28,828 nt of DNA, from positions 1 through 28,828 of the forward strand of contig CAZZEX010000059.1 in the NCBI GenBank assembly GCA_964653285.1, in the 5' to 3' direction. The notes below the pieces were generated by a model, which made no database searches, had not been told where the DNA came from, and worked only from the letters and a program-made list of their open reading frames with translations. Position numbers and translations under genes: made by a program. The stretch comes from CAZZEX01 sp964653285. GTDB lineage: Bacteria > Chloroflexota > Anaerolineae > B4-G1. Positions 6,705 through 14,737 of the stretch are shown here, one piece after another (position 1 is the stretch's first letter; every line of letters starts with the position of its first letter).

Positions 6705-8033
6705 ATGTCCGGCTGTGCGGCGACGTCACACCTGTTCATCTATGGCCGCCCGGTGCGGCCGGGCGAGTTCCTGGACCGGGAGGCCGAACTGCGCACTGTC
6801 TTCAACCGGCTGCGCAACTGCGAATCCACCGCCGTCGTCGGCGAGCCACACATCGGCAAGACTTCGCTGCTCCTCCAACTGGCCGACGGGGCGACGCAGC
6901 GGGATTACCTGGGCGACGACGCCCACTGCCTGGTGGTCTCCCCGCTAGATCTGCAGCCCATCGGTAATGACTACGCGCCGGGGGCCTTCTGGGAAGAGAC
7001 GCTGGAACCGCTGGGAGAGCACCCCGGCCATGCGGCTACAGCCCGGCGGCTGGAGGCAGCCGCCCAGGCTAACTATGCCCGCCGTCCTCTGGAGCGGCTC
7101 TTCAACCACCTGGGCCGGCAGGGACGGCGGCTGGTGCTCCTGCTGGACGAATTTGAGCGGCTGCTGAGTCATCCCAATTTCCAGGACCCGGCCTTCTTCG
7201 CTCTCCTGCGCTCCCTGGCCACCCGCACTGGCGGGTTGGCTCTGGTGACCGCCAGCCGCCTTTCGGTGGCACAGATGAATGAGCGGGGCTGGGGGCTATT
7301 GGAAACCGGCTCCCCCTTCTTCAACAACGTCATCCCAGTGTGGCTGCATCCCTTCGATGAACAAACCGTGGGCGCGCTCCTGGATCAGGCTGGCGATGCT
7401 CTCTCCCTTGACGATCGGCGCTTCGTCCGCCGCGTGGCTGGCTGTCACCCCTTCCTGCTCCAGGCGATGGTAGCAGCTCTGGTCGAGACCAGCGGTGATG
7501 ACCGCCAGGCCTGCGCCGCCGAAACCTTCTACGAGCGGATTTCCTTCCACTTCGACGACCTGTGGCACTCATTGGACGACCGCACCCGCACCACGGCGGT
7601 CATCCTCAGCCTGGTCGAACTGGGGGGGCGGGCGTTGGGGCAGGATTTCTCCTACGGCGAGATTGAGAAGGTGGACGCCTTCGGCCCCGAGTTGCGCAAA
7701 CTGGCCGAACGGGGGCTGGCCGAGCAGGTGGGCGAGGGCTGGCTGTTCGACCGCCAGCACCTGCTCCTCTGGCGAGGGGAGCGGTGGACGCTGGGGGCGC
7801 AGGCATTTGCCTGGTGGGTGCGCGATGTGGTCATCGCCCAGGCCCGCCAGGTGCCGGCCTACGACGAGTGGCTGGCGAACAAACGCTACTGCTTTCTGCT
7901 GACCCAGGAGCAATGGGATTGGCTGGTGGGCGCGGTGCGCAAAGCGCCCGAATGGACAGTGCGAGGAGTTGCCGGGCTGGCCCGGACACTCTTCAAGGAG
8001 TTACACGTCATTGCGAGTTCCGGGCACTTTTGA
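6705..8033 (+). CDS. STAND-type P-loop ATPase (AAA/nSTAND-like), probably 3'-truncated
   Basis: A 442-residue ATPase. The entry motif GEFLDREAEL (residues ~20-29) leads to Walker A GEPHIGKT (46-53) and Walker B LVLLLDEFERLL (143-154). Then follow a sensor-like LALVTASRLS (178-187) and the GCHPFLLQ motif (246-253) typical of STAND/winged-helix ATPases, with winged-helix-like sequence at ~290-390. ATG 6705 is chosen because GAGGAGG sits at 6693-6699; a TTG at 6684 lies upstream of that site. The C-terminus ends abruptly where a palindromic element begins: the TGA stop overlaps the first base of the left arm at 8033. The original protein may therefore have been longer and lost a C-terminal or effector-associated domain. 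Partner and trigger are unknown. Confidence 0.78.
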   Translation: MSGCAATSHLFIYGRPVRPGEFLDREAELRTVFNRLRNCESTAVVGEPHIGKTSLLLQLADGATQRDYLGDDAHCLVVSPLDLQPIGNDYAPGAFWEETLEPLGEHPGHAATARRLEAAAQANYARRPLERLFNHLGRQGRRLVLLLDEFERLLSHPNFQDPAFFALLRSLATRTGGLALVTASRLSVAQMNERGWGLLETGSPFFNNVIPVWLHPFDEQTVGALLDQAGDALSLDDRRFVRRVAGCHPFLLQAMVAALVETSGDDRQACAAETFYERISFHFDDLWHSLDDRTRTTAVILSLVELGGRALGQDFSYGEIEKVDAFGPELRKLAERGLAEQVGEGWLFDRQHLLLWRGERWTLGAQAFAWWVRDVVIAQARQVPAYDEWLANKRYCFLLTQEQWDWLVGAVRKAPEWTVRGVAGLARTLFKELHVIASSGHF

Positions 8034-8146
8034 GGTATCTTCTCAATATCTTGGGGCAGGGGCAGCGTAGGGCGGTTTTGCTAACCGCCATAGGGTTGGA
8101 TAGCAAATCCGACCTACTTCCGCCCCAGCTTTTTGAGAAGATACCT
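8033..8146 (+). repeat. 114-bp cloverleaf-forming palindromic element (MITE/REPIN-like)
   Basis: The outer arms 8033-8057 and 8122-8146 are inverted repeats matching at 21 of 25 positions, the first 14 (AGGTATCTTCTCAA) perfectly. Inside, GTAG (8067-8070) pairs with CTAC (8114-8117) and encloses two hairpins. One is GGCGGTT-TTGCT-AACCGCC (8071-8089). The other is GGTTGGAT-AGCAA-ATCCGACC (8094-8114, one G-U pair). The two hairpins are related and inverted (TTTGCTA versus TAGCAAA). No ORF lies inside, so any movement would need a transposase acting in trans. Confidence 0.75.
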
Positions 8147-8181
8147 TTTGAGATTCTAGCTTGTTGCAGCGGGGGCCAGGC

Positions 8182-8514
8182 ATGGAACTCCCCAACCTGG
8201 AGAACGCCTACATTCCGTCTCCCAAATTGTGCGCTTATCTGCTATCAAAGACTCACTCCGTCGGCAGGTGGAAGGCCAGGTTCTTTCGCGCCATCGGCTT
8301 TGACGAAACGAACGTAGATGTGCTGGAGCAACGCTTGATAACCATTGCTCACTCCGAAGATGTCAAGGACGTGGTACTGTCGGCACACGGTACGAAATAT
8401 GTTATCGAAGGCTCGCTCCCAACCCCGGCTGGTAGTCTTGTGCAGGTGCGGACAGTGTGGATTATCGATACAGGTCAAGACCGCCCACGTTTCGTGACCG
8501 CGTACCCGATATAG
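8182..8514 (+). CDS. Small DUF6883-like protein
   Basis: A 110-residue soluble protein. The segment YLLSKTHSVGRWKARFFRAIGF, here split as YLLSKTHSVGRWKARFF (residues ~20-36) and RAIGF, is the hallmark I associate with DUF6883. It is followed by a mixed alpha/beta C-terminus (HGTKYVIEGSL, VRTVWIIDTG, RPRFVTAYPI). ATG 8182 is preferred over an upstream TTG at 8161, which would add residues unlike the family. The gene is followed 20 bp later by a DUF4926-like gene. From memory the two families are often adjacent, and the C-terminal strands recall small RNase or toxin-like folds, but a toxin role is inference. It lies just after the palindromic element and on its own shows no recognisable catalytic motif. 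Confidence 0.7.
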   Translation: MELPNLENAYIPSPKLCAYLLSKTHSVGRWKARFFRAIGFDETNVDVLEQRLITIAHSEDVKDVVLSAHGTKYVIEGSLPTPAGSLVQVRTVWIIDTGQDRPRFVTAYPI

Positions 8515-8534
8515 GCGTGATCAGGAGGTGTAAC

Positions 8535-8759
8535 GTGATTCGTGAATTGGATACGGTTGTCCTTACACATGACATTGATGAACACGACCTGGAGCAAGGT
8601 GATATAGGGGCAGTGGTACACTGCTATAGCGATGGTGTGGCCTTCGAGGTTGAGTTTGTGACCGCTGAAGGCAGTACGATTGCACTGCTCACGCTCAACC
8701 GAGCGGACATTCGATCAGTTGGCGGCAGAGAAGTCCTGCACGTTCGGGAACTGGCTTGA
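8535..8759 (+). CDS. DUF4926-like small protein
   Basis: A 74-residue protein. It has the DUF4926 pattern: a LDTVVLTHDIDEHDL strand-turn, then LEQGDIGAVVHCY, FEVEFVTAEG and ALLTLNRADIR. This fits a small SH3-like beta barrel. The GTG start at 8535 is chosen because a strong AGGAGGTG site (8523-8530) precedes it and the family begins just there. It follows the DUF6883-like gene by 20 bp on the same strand and is almost certainly translated from the same message. The layout is that of a toxin-antitoxin or immunity-like pair, which I infer from size and spacing, not from a known mechanism. The 104 bp after it hold no gene; a TATAAC at 8801-8806 lacks a good -35. Confidence 0.8.
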   Translation: MIRELDTVVLTHDIDEHDLEQGDIGAVVHCYSDGVAFEVEFVTAEGSTIALLTLNRADIRSVGGREVLHVRELA

Positions 8760-8863
8760 GTGGCGGTATAGTTTCGGCCCATGGTAACAACGCAGTAGCG
8801 TATAACATGCGTAACCGGCTACGCCCAAATTGCCTGCTTTCTTGAAGCGGGGAGGAAGTCGCA

Positions 8864-11077
8864 ATGACTCAACCGATCAACCCCTACGTGGCCGGCGCCC
8901 CCTTGCGCGGGGAAAGGGGGTTCTTTGGCCGGCAGGACACGCTGGACTGGGTGGCACGGGAACTGCGCAACCCGGCCACCAACGCCCTGGTCCTCTTCGG
9001 CCAGCGGCGCATCGGCAAGACCACCCTCCTCCTGCAACTGAAGCGTACCCTCCCGGCCGACGCCTTCCTGCCCGTCTACTTCGACTTGCAGGACCAGGCC
9101 ACCTGCCCGCTGGGCCAGGTGCTGGCCGACCTGGCTGACACGGTCACTGAGCAGTCCGGCCTGGAGCCGCCCGCCCCGGAGTCCTTTGACGACCAGGGGC
9201 GCTTCTTCCGTCACACTTTCCTGCCTCAACTCTACCAGGTCCTCGGAGAGGACTGCCGCCCCGTCTTCTTGTTGGACGAGTTCGACGTGCTGGACCAGGC
9301 GGCCGAGGCGGAACTGCCGGAGACGGCGGCAGCCAAGGCTCTCTTCCCCTTCCTGCGCCGCCTGATGACCGAGGATCCCCGCTTGGCTTTCGTCTTCGTC
9401 GTCGGGCGGCGAGCGGAGGACCTCGCCCTGGACTTTATCGCCACCTTCAAGGCCTCGCTGGTGCGGGAGATCTGGGTGCTGGATCGGGAAAGCGCTGAGA
9501 CGCTGGTGCGCCAGGCGGAGGTCAACGACACGCTCCGCTTCACCGACGAAGCCGTGGCGCGCGTCCTGAGCCTCACCCGTTGTCACCCCTACCTGACCCA
9601 GTTGCTCTGCCAGCGGGTCTGGGAGCGGGCCTACGTGGGGAGTCTCACTGTGCCGCCCCGGGTAGACGTGCCAGAGGTGGAGGCCGCCGTGCTCGATGCG
9701 CTGGAGGCGGGCGACCAGGCGCTGGTCTGGCTCTGGAACGGGCTGAGCCCGGCCGAGAAGATCTACACCGCCGCCCTGGCCGAGGCCGCTGGCGAAAGGG
9801 AGACCATCTCTGAGGATCAGGTCATCCAGTCGTTGACGGCCTATGCTGCCCGGCTGCGCGCGCGGGAGGTGGAACTGGCCCCCCGTTACCTGGTGAGGAG
9901 ACGGGTATTGGAGCGGGTCGGAGAGCAAGAATACTGCTTCGCCGTGGAACTCTTCCGCCGCTGGGTGCGCCAGAACAAGTCCCTGCGTGATGTCAAAGAC
10001 GAACTGGATCGCGTAGAGCCCTTGGCCGAGCAACTATTTGGCATTGGACAGCGCTCTTTTTTCCAGCGCCAATGGGAAGATGCCGTTGACTTTTTCCAAC
10101 GCGCGTTGACGAGAAATCCCCGCCACTTCCGCGCCCGGCTCCACCTGGGCGAGGCGCTTTTGGAACTGGGCCAGACCGACGAAGCGGTGGCCGAACTGGA
10201 ACGAGCCTACGAACTGGACCGGGAGGAGGCACGTCTTCCCCTGGCCCGCGCCCTGGTGGCCCAGGCGAAAGCGCGGGAGGAGGGAGGGGACGAGGACGGC
10301 GCGCTGGTTGCTTGCGAGCAGACGCTGCAAATCTCCCCCAACGAGCGGGCAGCGCAGGAGTTGAAAGCCGCCATCTGGACACGACGGGGCGGCGCGGCGC
10401 TGGAGCGGGATGACCTGGAGACGGCTCTGACAGCCTACCAGGAGGCGGGCGACGCCAAGAAAATCGCCCAGGTTGAGGCATTGCAACACCAGAAGGTAGA
10501 ACTGGCGCGCCTCTTCGCCGAGGGGGTGGAGGCCCTGGAGCAGCAGGATTGGAAGCAAGCCCAGCGTGCCTTTGCTGAAGTAGTGCACCGCCGCCCGGAC
10601 TATGAGAAGGGCGGGCAACTGGCGGTTCGGCTGTTGGAGCGGGCTGTGAAGGAGAGGCGAGCGACTGGCCTGATAGGGCGACTACCCCGCTGGGCCTGGG
10701 CGCTGGTGGCGGCGGCGCTGTGCACGCTGGTGGCGCTGATCTGGTGGACGTACGAGCGTCAGCAGACCACACCAACGGCCACGCCCACAGCCACGCCGAC
10801 GTTAACAGCCACCCCGACAGCCACGCCGACGCCAACAGGCACACCCACAGCCACGCCGACCCGAACGCCGACGCCCACCCCGACCAACACGCCAGCGGCC
10901 ACGCCGACCGATACGCCGATGCCGACACCTACGCCGACGAACACACCGCTCCCCCAGCCGACATTCACGCCCACCCCTTCTGTACCGACGCCGACATTTA
11001 CGGCCGAGCCGCCACCGCCGCCACCGCCGCCACCACCAACACCATCCGATGACATTCGCCCGCCGCCGCCTCCTTAA
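8864..11077 (+). CDS. Membrane-anchored STAND ATPase with TPR repeats and Thr-Pro-rich tail
   Basis: A 737-residue protein. The N-terminal ATPase has the entry FFGRQDTLDWV (~20-30), Walker A GQRRIGKT (46-53), Walker B PVFLLDEFDVL (133-143), an arginine-containing VVGRRAEDL sensor loop (179-187), and a CHPYLTQLLC STAND motif (240-249). A winged-helix-like region (~285-370) and about five TPR-like helical pairs (~390-590) follow. A single membrane helix is at ~610-629, then a ~110-residue tail of TPT/TAT repeats ending in a polyproline run. The ATPase and TPRs should face the cytoplasm, with the tail outside or in the wall. ATG 8864 has a GGGAGG site. It ends 37 bp before a secreted protein gene, and the two are probably co-transcribed. 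The repeat tail is a likely site of length variation. Confidence 0.82.
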   Translation: MTQPINPYVAGAPLRGERGFFGRQDTLDWVARELRNPATNALVLFGQRRIGKTTLLLQLKRTLPADAFLPVYFDLQDQATCPLGQVLADLADTVTEQSGLEPPAPESFDDQGRFFRHTFLPQLYQVLGEDCRPVFLLDEFDVLDQAAEAELPETAAAKALFPFLRRLMTEDPRLAFVFVVGRRAEDLALDFIATFKASLVREIWVLDRESAETLVRQAEVNDTLRFTDEAVARVLSLTRCHPYLTQLLCQRVWERAYVGSLTVPPRVDVPEVEAAVLDALEAGDQALVWLWNGLSPAEKIYTAALAEAAGERETISEDQVIQSLTAYAARLRAREVELAPRYLVRRRVLERVGEQEYCFAVELFRRWVRQNKSLRDVKDELDRVEPLAEQLFGIGQRSFFQRQWEDAVDFFQRALTRNPRHFRARLHLGEALLELGQTDEAVAELERAYELDREEARLPLARALVAQAKAREEGGDEDGALVACEQTLQISPNERAAQELKAAIWTRRGGAALERDDLETALTAYQEAGDAKKIAQVEALQHQKVELARLFAEGVEALEQQDWKQAQRAFAEVVHRRPDYEKGGQLAVRLLERAVKERRATGLIGRLPRWAWALVAAALCTLVALIWWTYERQQTTPTATPTATPTLTATPTATPTPTGTPTATPTRTPTPTPTNTPAATPTDTPMPTPTPTNTPLPQPTFTPTPSVPTPTFTAEPPPPPPPPPPTPSDDIRPPPPP

Positions 11078-11114
11078 AGTTGATCTGGCCATTCGTATGA
11101 AGGGAGGGTACTCG

Positions 11115-14100
11115 ATGAAAGTTAGATGGACTGGCCTCTTTTTTCTTCCGCTGGCTGCAATTCTGTTGAATCTCTTGCCTGGGCTTTTGTCTCCAGCCGG
11201 TGGCGGGGGGCCTGCCATCCTGGCTGAGTACCTGCCCACACCGCGACCCTCCGAGCCTTGTGATGTCTGCGAGCCCAATAACTCGTTGAGCCAGGCCTGC
11301 GGTCCTCTAGCGCCGGGCCAGTGCTACCAATATTTCGTTCGCTGCACGGCCAAACTCGATGACGACTTTTACTACATAGACCTGGAGACGCCGGGGACCT
11401 TCACTGTGGATCTGACCAATATTCCTGCTGGCACCGACTACAGTGTCTATCTCTATGACGAGAACCAGCAGCTCCTAGAACAGTGCTCTTCGGACGAAAG
11501 GGGCAATGCTCCTGAGCATGCCACTTGTGACCTGAGCCAACCGGGGCGCTACTACGTCCGGGTCTATCCCTGGACAGGGTGCAGCGAGAACAACCCCTAT
11601 ACGCTGGCCGTCGCTTACCCCATACCGTCGCCAACTCCTATCCCCACCACCACCCCAACCCCGCCTTGCAACGTCCATATTGACGACTTTGGAGACACAA
11701 ACTACGACAATGACCTGGGTAGGCCATCGGGTGCAGAGTTGTACCCGCCTGGGTGTGGCACCTTGAACGTCAATTACACCAGCTCCGAATTGCAACTCGA
11801 TTACGATTTGACTTCCCCCGGCGAGTGTACGGCCCGTTACACCACCTCGCTCTCGCTGAGCGCTTCCCCCTACGAAATGCTGACCTTCGAGATCAGGGGC
11901 AATGCTACAGAGGCACTAACCAGCACCGTCATCGGCCTGAGCGACGAGGCAGGGCACGAGATGGGGATCAAGGTCGGCGATTTCCTGAACCAGGTCCTCA
12001 CAGACACTTGCCAGGGGGTGGGCTTGCCCCTTGCGGCTTTTGCCACCACGGTAGACACATCTCGTCTCGACACCTTTTTCGTTGAGTTTGCTGACACCCA
12101 GGGCGCTAGCCGGGGCACGATCTACCTGGACAGCCTCAGGTTGGAAAGTCCCCTTGCCCCGATCACCGTGGACAACTTTAACGACCTGGCCGACCCCAAT
12201 GCTCTCGGCGGTGGATTTGGCATCTATAAAGATGAAAACCCTGGCACCACTCTTGAGAGAGCCTACATCACCGACGGCACCTACGATAACTCACCGGGCA
12301 GTTACGTTATCTCTTACACACTGCCTTCAGGCGGATGGGCGTTGTGGGAGACCTACCTGCTGGGGTTGGATGTGTCTGATTATGCCTTCCTGTCTTTCTA
12401 CATCAAAGGAGCAAACGGTGGTGAAAAGGTCAATCTTTACCTTGCGGACGGGAGCGATCAGGCAGCCTATGTGGACGTGGAAGCCTATGCCCCCATCACC
12501 ATGGACTGGACCCCCGTCAGGGTGCCGCTACAAGCGTTCGATGGTGTGGTGCTCACGGACCTGACAAAGATCAAGTTCGTCTTCGAATGGGAGCCAATGA
12601 CCGGCACCATCTTCCTCGACGACTTGCGTTTCGTCGCCGACACGTTGCTGGTTGACAGTTTCTGTGACAACGACGAGAACAACAGCCTCAATGGTGAGAT
12701 GGGGGTCTTCACTTCGGGGTCTGCCTCCGTAACTTCCACCCTCTCCGGCGGTGCCCTGCGCCTGGATTACGACGTGGCCGCCGGACCGGGTTGCTTCTCC
12801 GGCTATTGGTCCAGGGCGCTGCTGGACCTCAACCCGTATCGCACGCTCGCGGTCAGGGTGCGAGGTGAACACTGCGGTCAGGTAGCGACCATCTCCGCCA
12901 GAACCATTCCGGTCGAGACAGACAAGATTAAACTCAGCGACTATCTGCTCGACGGGATTACCGACCAGTGGCAGGAAGCCCGTATTCCTTTGGCCGCCTC
13001 TTCTGTTATCACCGACTGGACGCGGGGCGACGCCTACGTCATCGCCTTTGAGGCGGACCGGGGTGCCTCAAAGGGCACTACCTGGTGGGATGACGTCACT
13101 TTTGAAACTGCCTGCGCCCCTCTGTGGGTGGACAACTTTAACGACGAGGACGAGAATGACTTCAATGCCCTCGTTGGCACGTGGGGTGTCTTCAAGAGTG
13201 AAGGGGCCGAGATAGCGGCCAGCACATCCATCACTGCGGCCTACGGCGATGCGGGTGCCGGACTGGTCCTGGCCTACGCCATCCCTGCGGGCAAGTACGC
13301 TGGTTGGGAGACCGGCCTGCGCAACGTGGATTTATCCGACTACAATTGGCTGGTCTTCAATATCAGGGGCGCGGCGGGTGGCGAGAAGCCTAACATTTAC
13401 CTCAGGGATGGCGATGACAAGAAAGGGTTCGTCAACATTGAGGACTATCCCTCCCTGTCCACAGAGTGGCAGACGATCGTCATTTCGCTGCGGCACTTTG
13501 GCGACCTGGACTTGACCCGCATCCAGGCTTTGCAGGTCATCATCGAGTGGGAGCCTGACGACGTTGAGGGAATGCTCTTCTTGGACAATATCCGTTTTCT
13601 GCCTTCAGCAGATTGCAGCCAGGTTATTACCCAGAACCTGTTTTTCTTGCCCGTGATAGCAAAGGACTACCAGCCGTTGACCCTCGAACCTGTCTGGGAC
13701 TTTGAGTCCGGCACAGAGGGGTGGACCCATCAGACGTACGTAGACAGCCAGGCGGTAGTTGCCGTGGAGACGTCGTCTTTTCGGGCTCAATGGGGGAACG
13801 CTTCGTTGGCAATGGTCGTGGACCTGGTCGGTGGCGATGATAACAGAAGTCAGGGTGAAGCCTTCGTCAACGTGGTAAACCATCCACCGCCAGGAGTCAG
13901 TGTGCCGCTGGATCTGAAATGTAAGCCGCTCAGTTGCTGGATTTATGTGCCGACCTGCGGTCTAGGCGATCCGGCCGAACCCAACTTGGTGCAACTCTTT
14001 GTCAAAGATGCGAACGGCAAGAGTGAGTACGGCACGCCGGCGCAGGTTGTGCGCAACCAGTGGTTCGAGGTCAGGCTACGCCCCAGCACCCTGGAGCCCT

Positions 14101-14321
14101 ACGAGGGCTGGATGGAACCAGGCTTCAGCCCTGGCGCGATTGATCAATTTGGCGTGAGATTTATGGCGGGCAGTGAAGGGATCTGCTATCGAGGTAAGGT
14201 CTACGTGGATGCCTGCGGTTGGCAGGAGATAGATCCCGCCGGCGCAGCCGCCGTAGAAGCCTGCCGGCCCGACGAAGGCGTGGAGCGAATACTCCCTGTA
14301 CTCAGCGATTCGAGGCATTGA
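11115..14321 (+). CDS. Large secreted protein: PPC domain plus A-B-A'-B' carbohydrate-binding-like modules
   Basis: A 1068-residue exported protein. A signal peptide (Lys/Arg then a hydrophobic core, residues ~1-28) precedes a PPC-like beta-sandwich (~52-168: CEPNNSLSQA, YFVRCTAKLDDDFYYIDL, GRYYVRVYP). A short Pro/Thr linker follows. Four ~155-residue modules begin near 188, 351, 511 and 669, each opening with a VDxFxD..N motif and ending in xxFLDDLRF-like strands. Modules 1 and 3 resemble each other, as do 2 and 4, which indicates duplication of a two-module unit. A fifth galactose-binding-like module is at ~857-1050. The fold resembles CBM/jelly-roll glycan-binding domains; no catalytic domain is seen. 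ATG 11115 has GGGAGG at 11102-11107. It may bind surface or environmental glycans; this is inference. Confidence 0.72.
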   Translation: MKVRWTGLFFLPLAAILLNLLPGLLSPAGGGGPAILAEYLPTPRPSEPCDVCEPNNSLSQACGPLAPGQCYQYFVRCTAKLDDDFYYIDLETPGTFTVDLTNIPAGTDYSVYLYDENQQLLEQCSSDERGNAPEHATCDLSQPGRYYVRVYPWTGCSENNPYTLAVAYPIPSPTPIPTTTPTPPCNVHIDDFGDTNYDNDLGRPSGAELYPPGCGTLNVNYTSSELQLDYDLTSPGECTARYTTSLSLSASPYEMLTFEIRGNATEALTSTVIGLSDEAGHEMGIKVGDFLNQVLTDTCQGVGLPLAAFATTVDTSRLDTFFVEFADTQGASRGTIYLDSLRLESPLAPITVDNFNDLADPNALGGGFGIYKDENPGTTLERAYITDGTYDNSPGSYVISYTLPSGGWALWETYLLGLDVSDYAFLSFYIKGANGGEKVNLYLADGSDQAAYVDVEAYAPITMDWTPVRVPLQAFDGVVLTDLTKIKFVFEWEPMTGTIFLDDLRFVADTLLVDSFCDNDENNSLNGEMGVFTSGSASVTSTLSGGALRLDYDVAAGPGCFSGYWSRALLDLNPYRTLAVRVRGEHCGQVATISARTIPVETDKIKLSDYLLDGITDQWQEARIPLAASSVITDWTRGDAYVIAFEADRGASKGTTWWDDVTFETACAPLWVDNFNDEDENDFNALVGTWGVFKSEGAEIAASTSITAAYGDAGAGLVLAYAIPAGKYAGWETGLRNVDLSDYNWLVFNIRGAAGGEKPNIYLRDGDDKKGFVNIEDYPSLSTEWQTIVISLRHFGDLDLTRIQALQVIIEWEPDDVEGMLFLDNIRFLPSADCSQVITQNLFFLPVIAKDYQPLTLEPVWDFESGTEGWTHQTYVDSQAVVAVETSSFRAQWGNASLAMVVDLVGGDDNRSQGEAFVNVVNHPPPGVSVPLDLKCKPLSCWIYVPTCGLGDPAEPNLVQLFVKDANGKSEYGTPAQVVRNQWFEVRLRPSTLEPYEGWMEPGFSPGAIDQFGVRFMAGSEGICYRGKVYVDACGWQEIDPAGAAAVEACRPDEGVERILPVLSDSRH

Positions 14322-14391
14322 ACCGCTGAAGGTGCTGAGGGGCGCTGACGGCGCTGAGCGGTGACGCCTTCAGCGGCCTCAGCGATTCGAG
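14301..14391 (+). repeat. CTCAGCGATTCGAG direct repeat with inverted CCGCTGAAGG arms
   Basis: CTCAGCGATTCGAG occurs at 14301-14314, inside the last codons of the secreted-protein gene, and again at 14378-14391. Between them CCGCTGAAGG (14323-14332) faces CCTTCAGCGG (14367-14376) as a perfect 10-bp inverted repeat around GCGCTGA-rich sequence. The end of the upstream gene has probably been overwritten by this element. Confidence 0.65.
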
Positions 14392-14407
14392 AGAAGAAAG
14401 CGGATGG

Positions 14408-14653
14408 CTACGGGGCCACGTCTTCCGGGCGGGCCAGGCGGTGCAGCCAGGCCACCTGGTCAAAGTCGGCGTCGAAACTGGCGACGGAAGAATCAACGGC
14501 AACCTGCACGTCATACCTCTTGGTGCGTTTGAAGCGGCGGGCTACGCCCGCCGCGCGCGGTTGTCTGCCTTCTCCCATTGTACGCCAAATCCTCGAATAG
14601 GACAAGGCGGCGTCCCTGGCAGTCTGCGATTCATCCAGACGGGCGCTTGACAT
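14408..14653 (-). pseudogene. Probable remnant of a PIN-domain (VapC-like) toxin gene
   Basis: An 81-codon minus-strand frame whose end reads SVASFDADFDQVAWLHRL, close to the last conserved acidic motif of VapC-type PIN domains (TxDxDF). Its start (ESQTARDAALSYSRIWRTM) resembles the helix before the PIN IAA motif. The N-terminal half with the first catalytic Asp is absent. The middle is interrupted by a palindromic repeat at 14534-14554 that encodes an Ala/Arg-rich peptide. It is most likely a decayed toxin gene. The similarity is by eye and weak, so a chance frame is possible. Confidence 0.35.
14534..14554 (+). repeat. Perfect 9-bp-stem hairpin GCGGCGGGC-TAC-GCCCGCCGC
   Basis: Left arm 14534-14542, loop TAC, right arm 14546-14554. 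It lies inside the PIN-like remnant and has the form of a dispersed GGCGGGCTACGCCCGCC-type repeat. There is no T tract after it, so it is not a terminator. Confidence 0.7.
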
Positions 14654-14675
14654 TGTCGCAGTTTTGCGCTATCTT
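14647..14675 (+). promoter_or_regulatory. Promoter for the NLR-like/caspase operon
   Basis: TTGACA (14647-14652, perfect -35), a 17-bp spacer, TATCTT (14670-14675). Transcription would start near 14682 and give a leader of about 55 nt before the ATG at 14738, which has GGGAGGTG at 14726-14733. This is the only promoter-like match in the gap. Confidence 0.6.
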
Positions 14676-14737
14676 AGGTATGAGTGACTTATTGGCTACG
14701 GGCTTGAGAGCGAGACGGAGCGTAAGGGAGGTGTCCG

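Noticed and set aside
9993..10928. A 311-codon minus-strand frame with Ser/Trp-rich repeats
   Set aside because: It is antisense to the TPR part of a well-supported ATPase; the composition follows from GC-rich codons and no family is recognised.
10759..11055. Minus-strand Gly/Val-rich frame opposite the Thr-Pro tail
   Set aside because: It is a reverse reading of the repetitive ACGCC codons with a GVGVGV composition, with no independent support.
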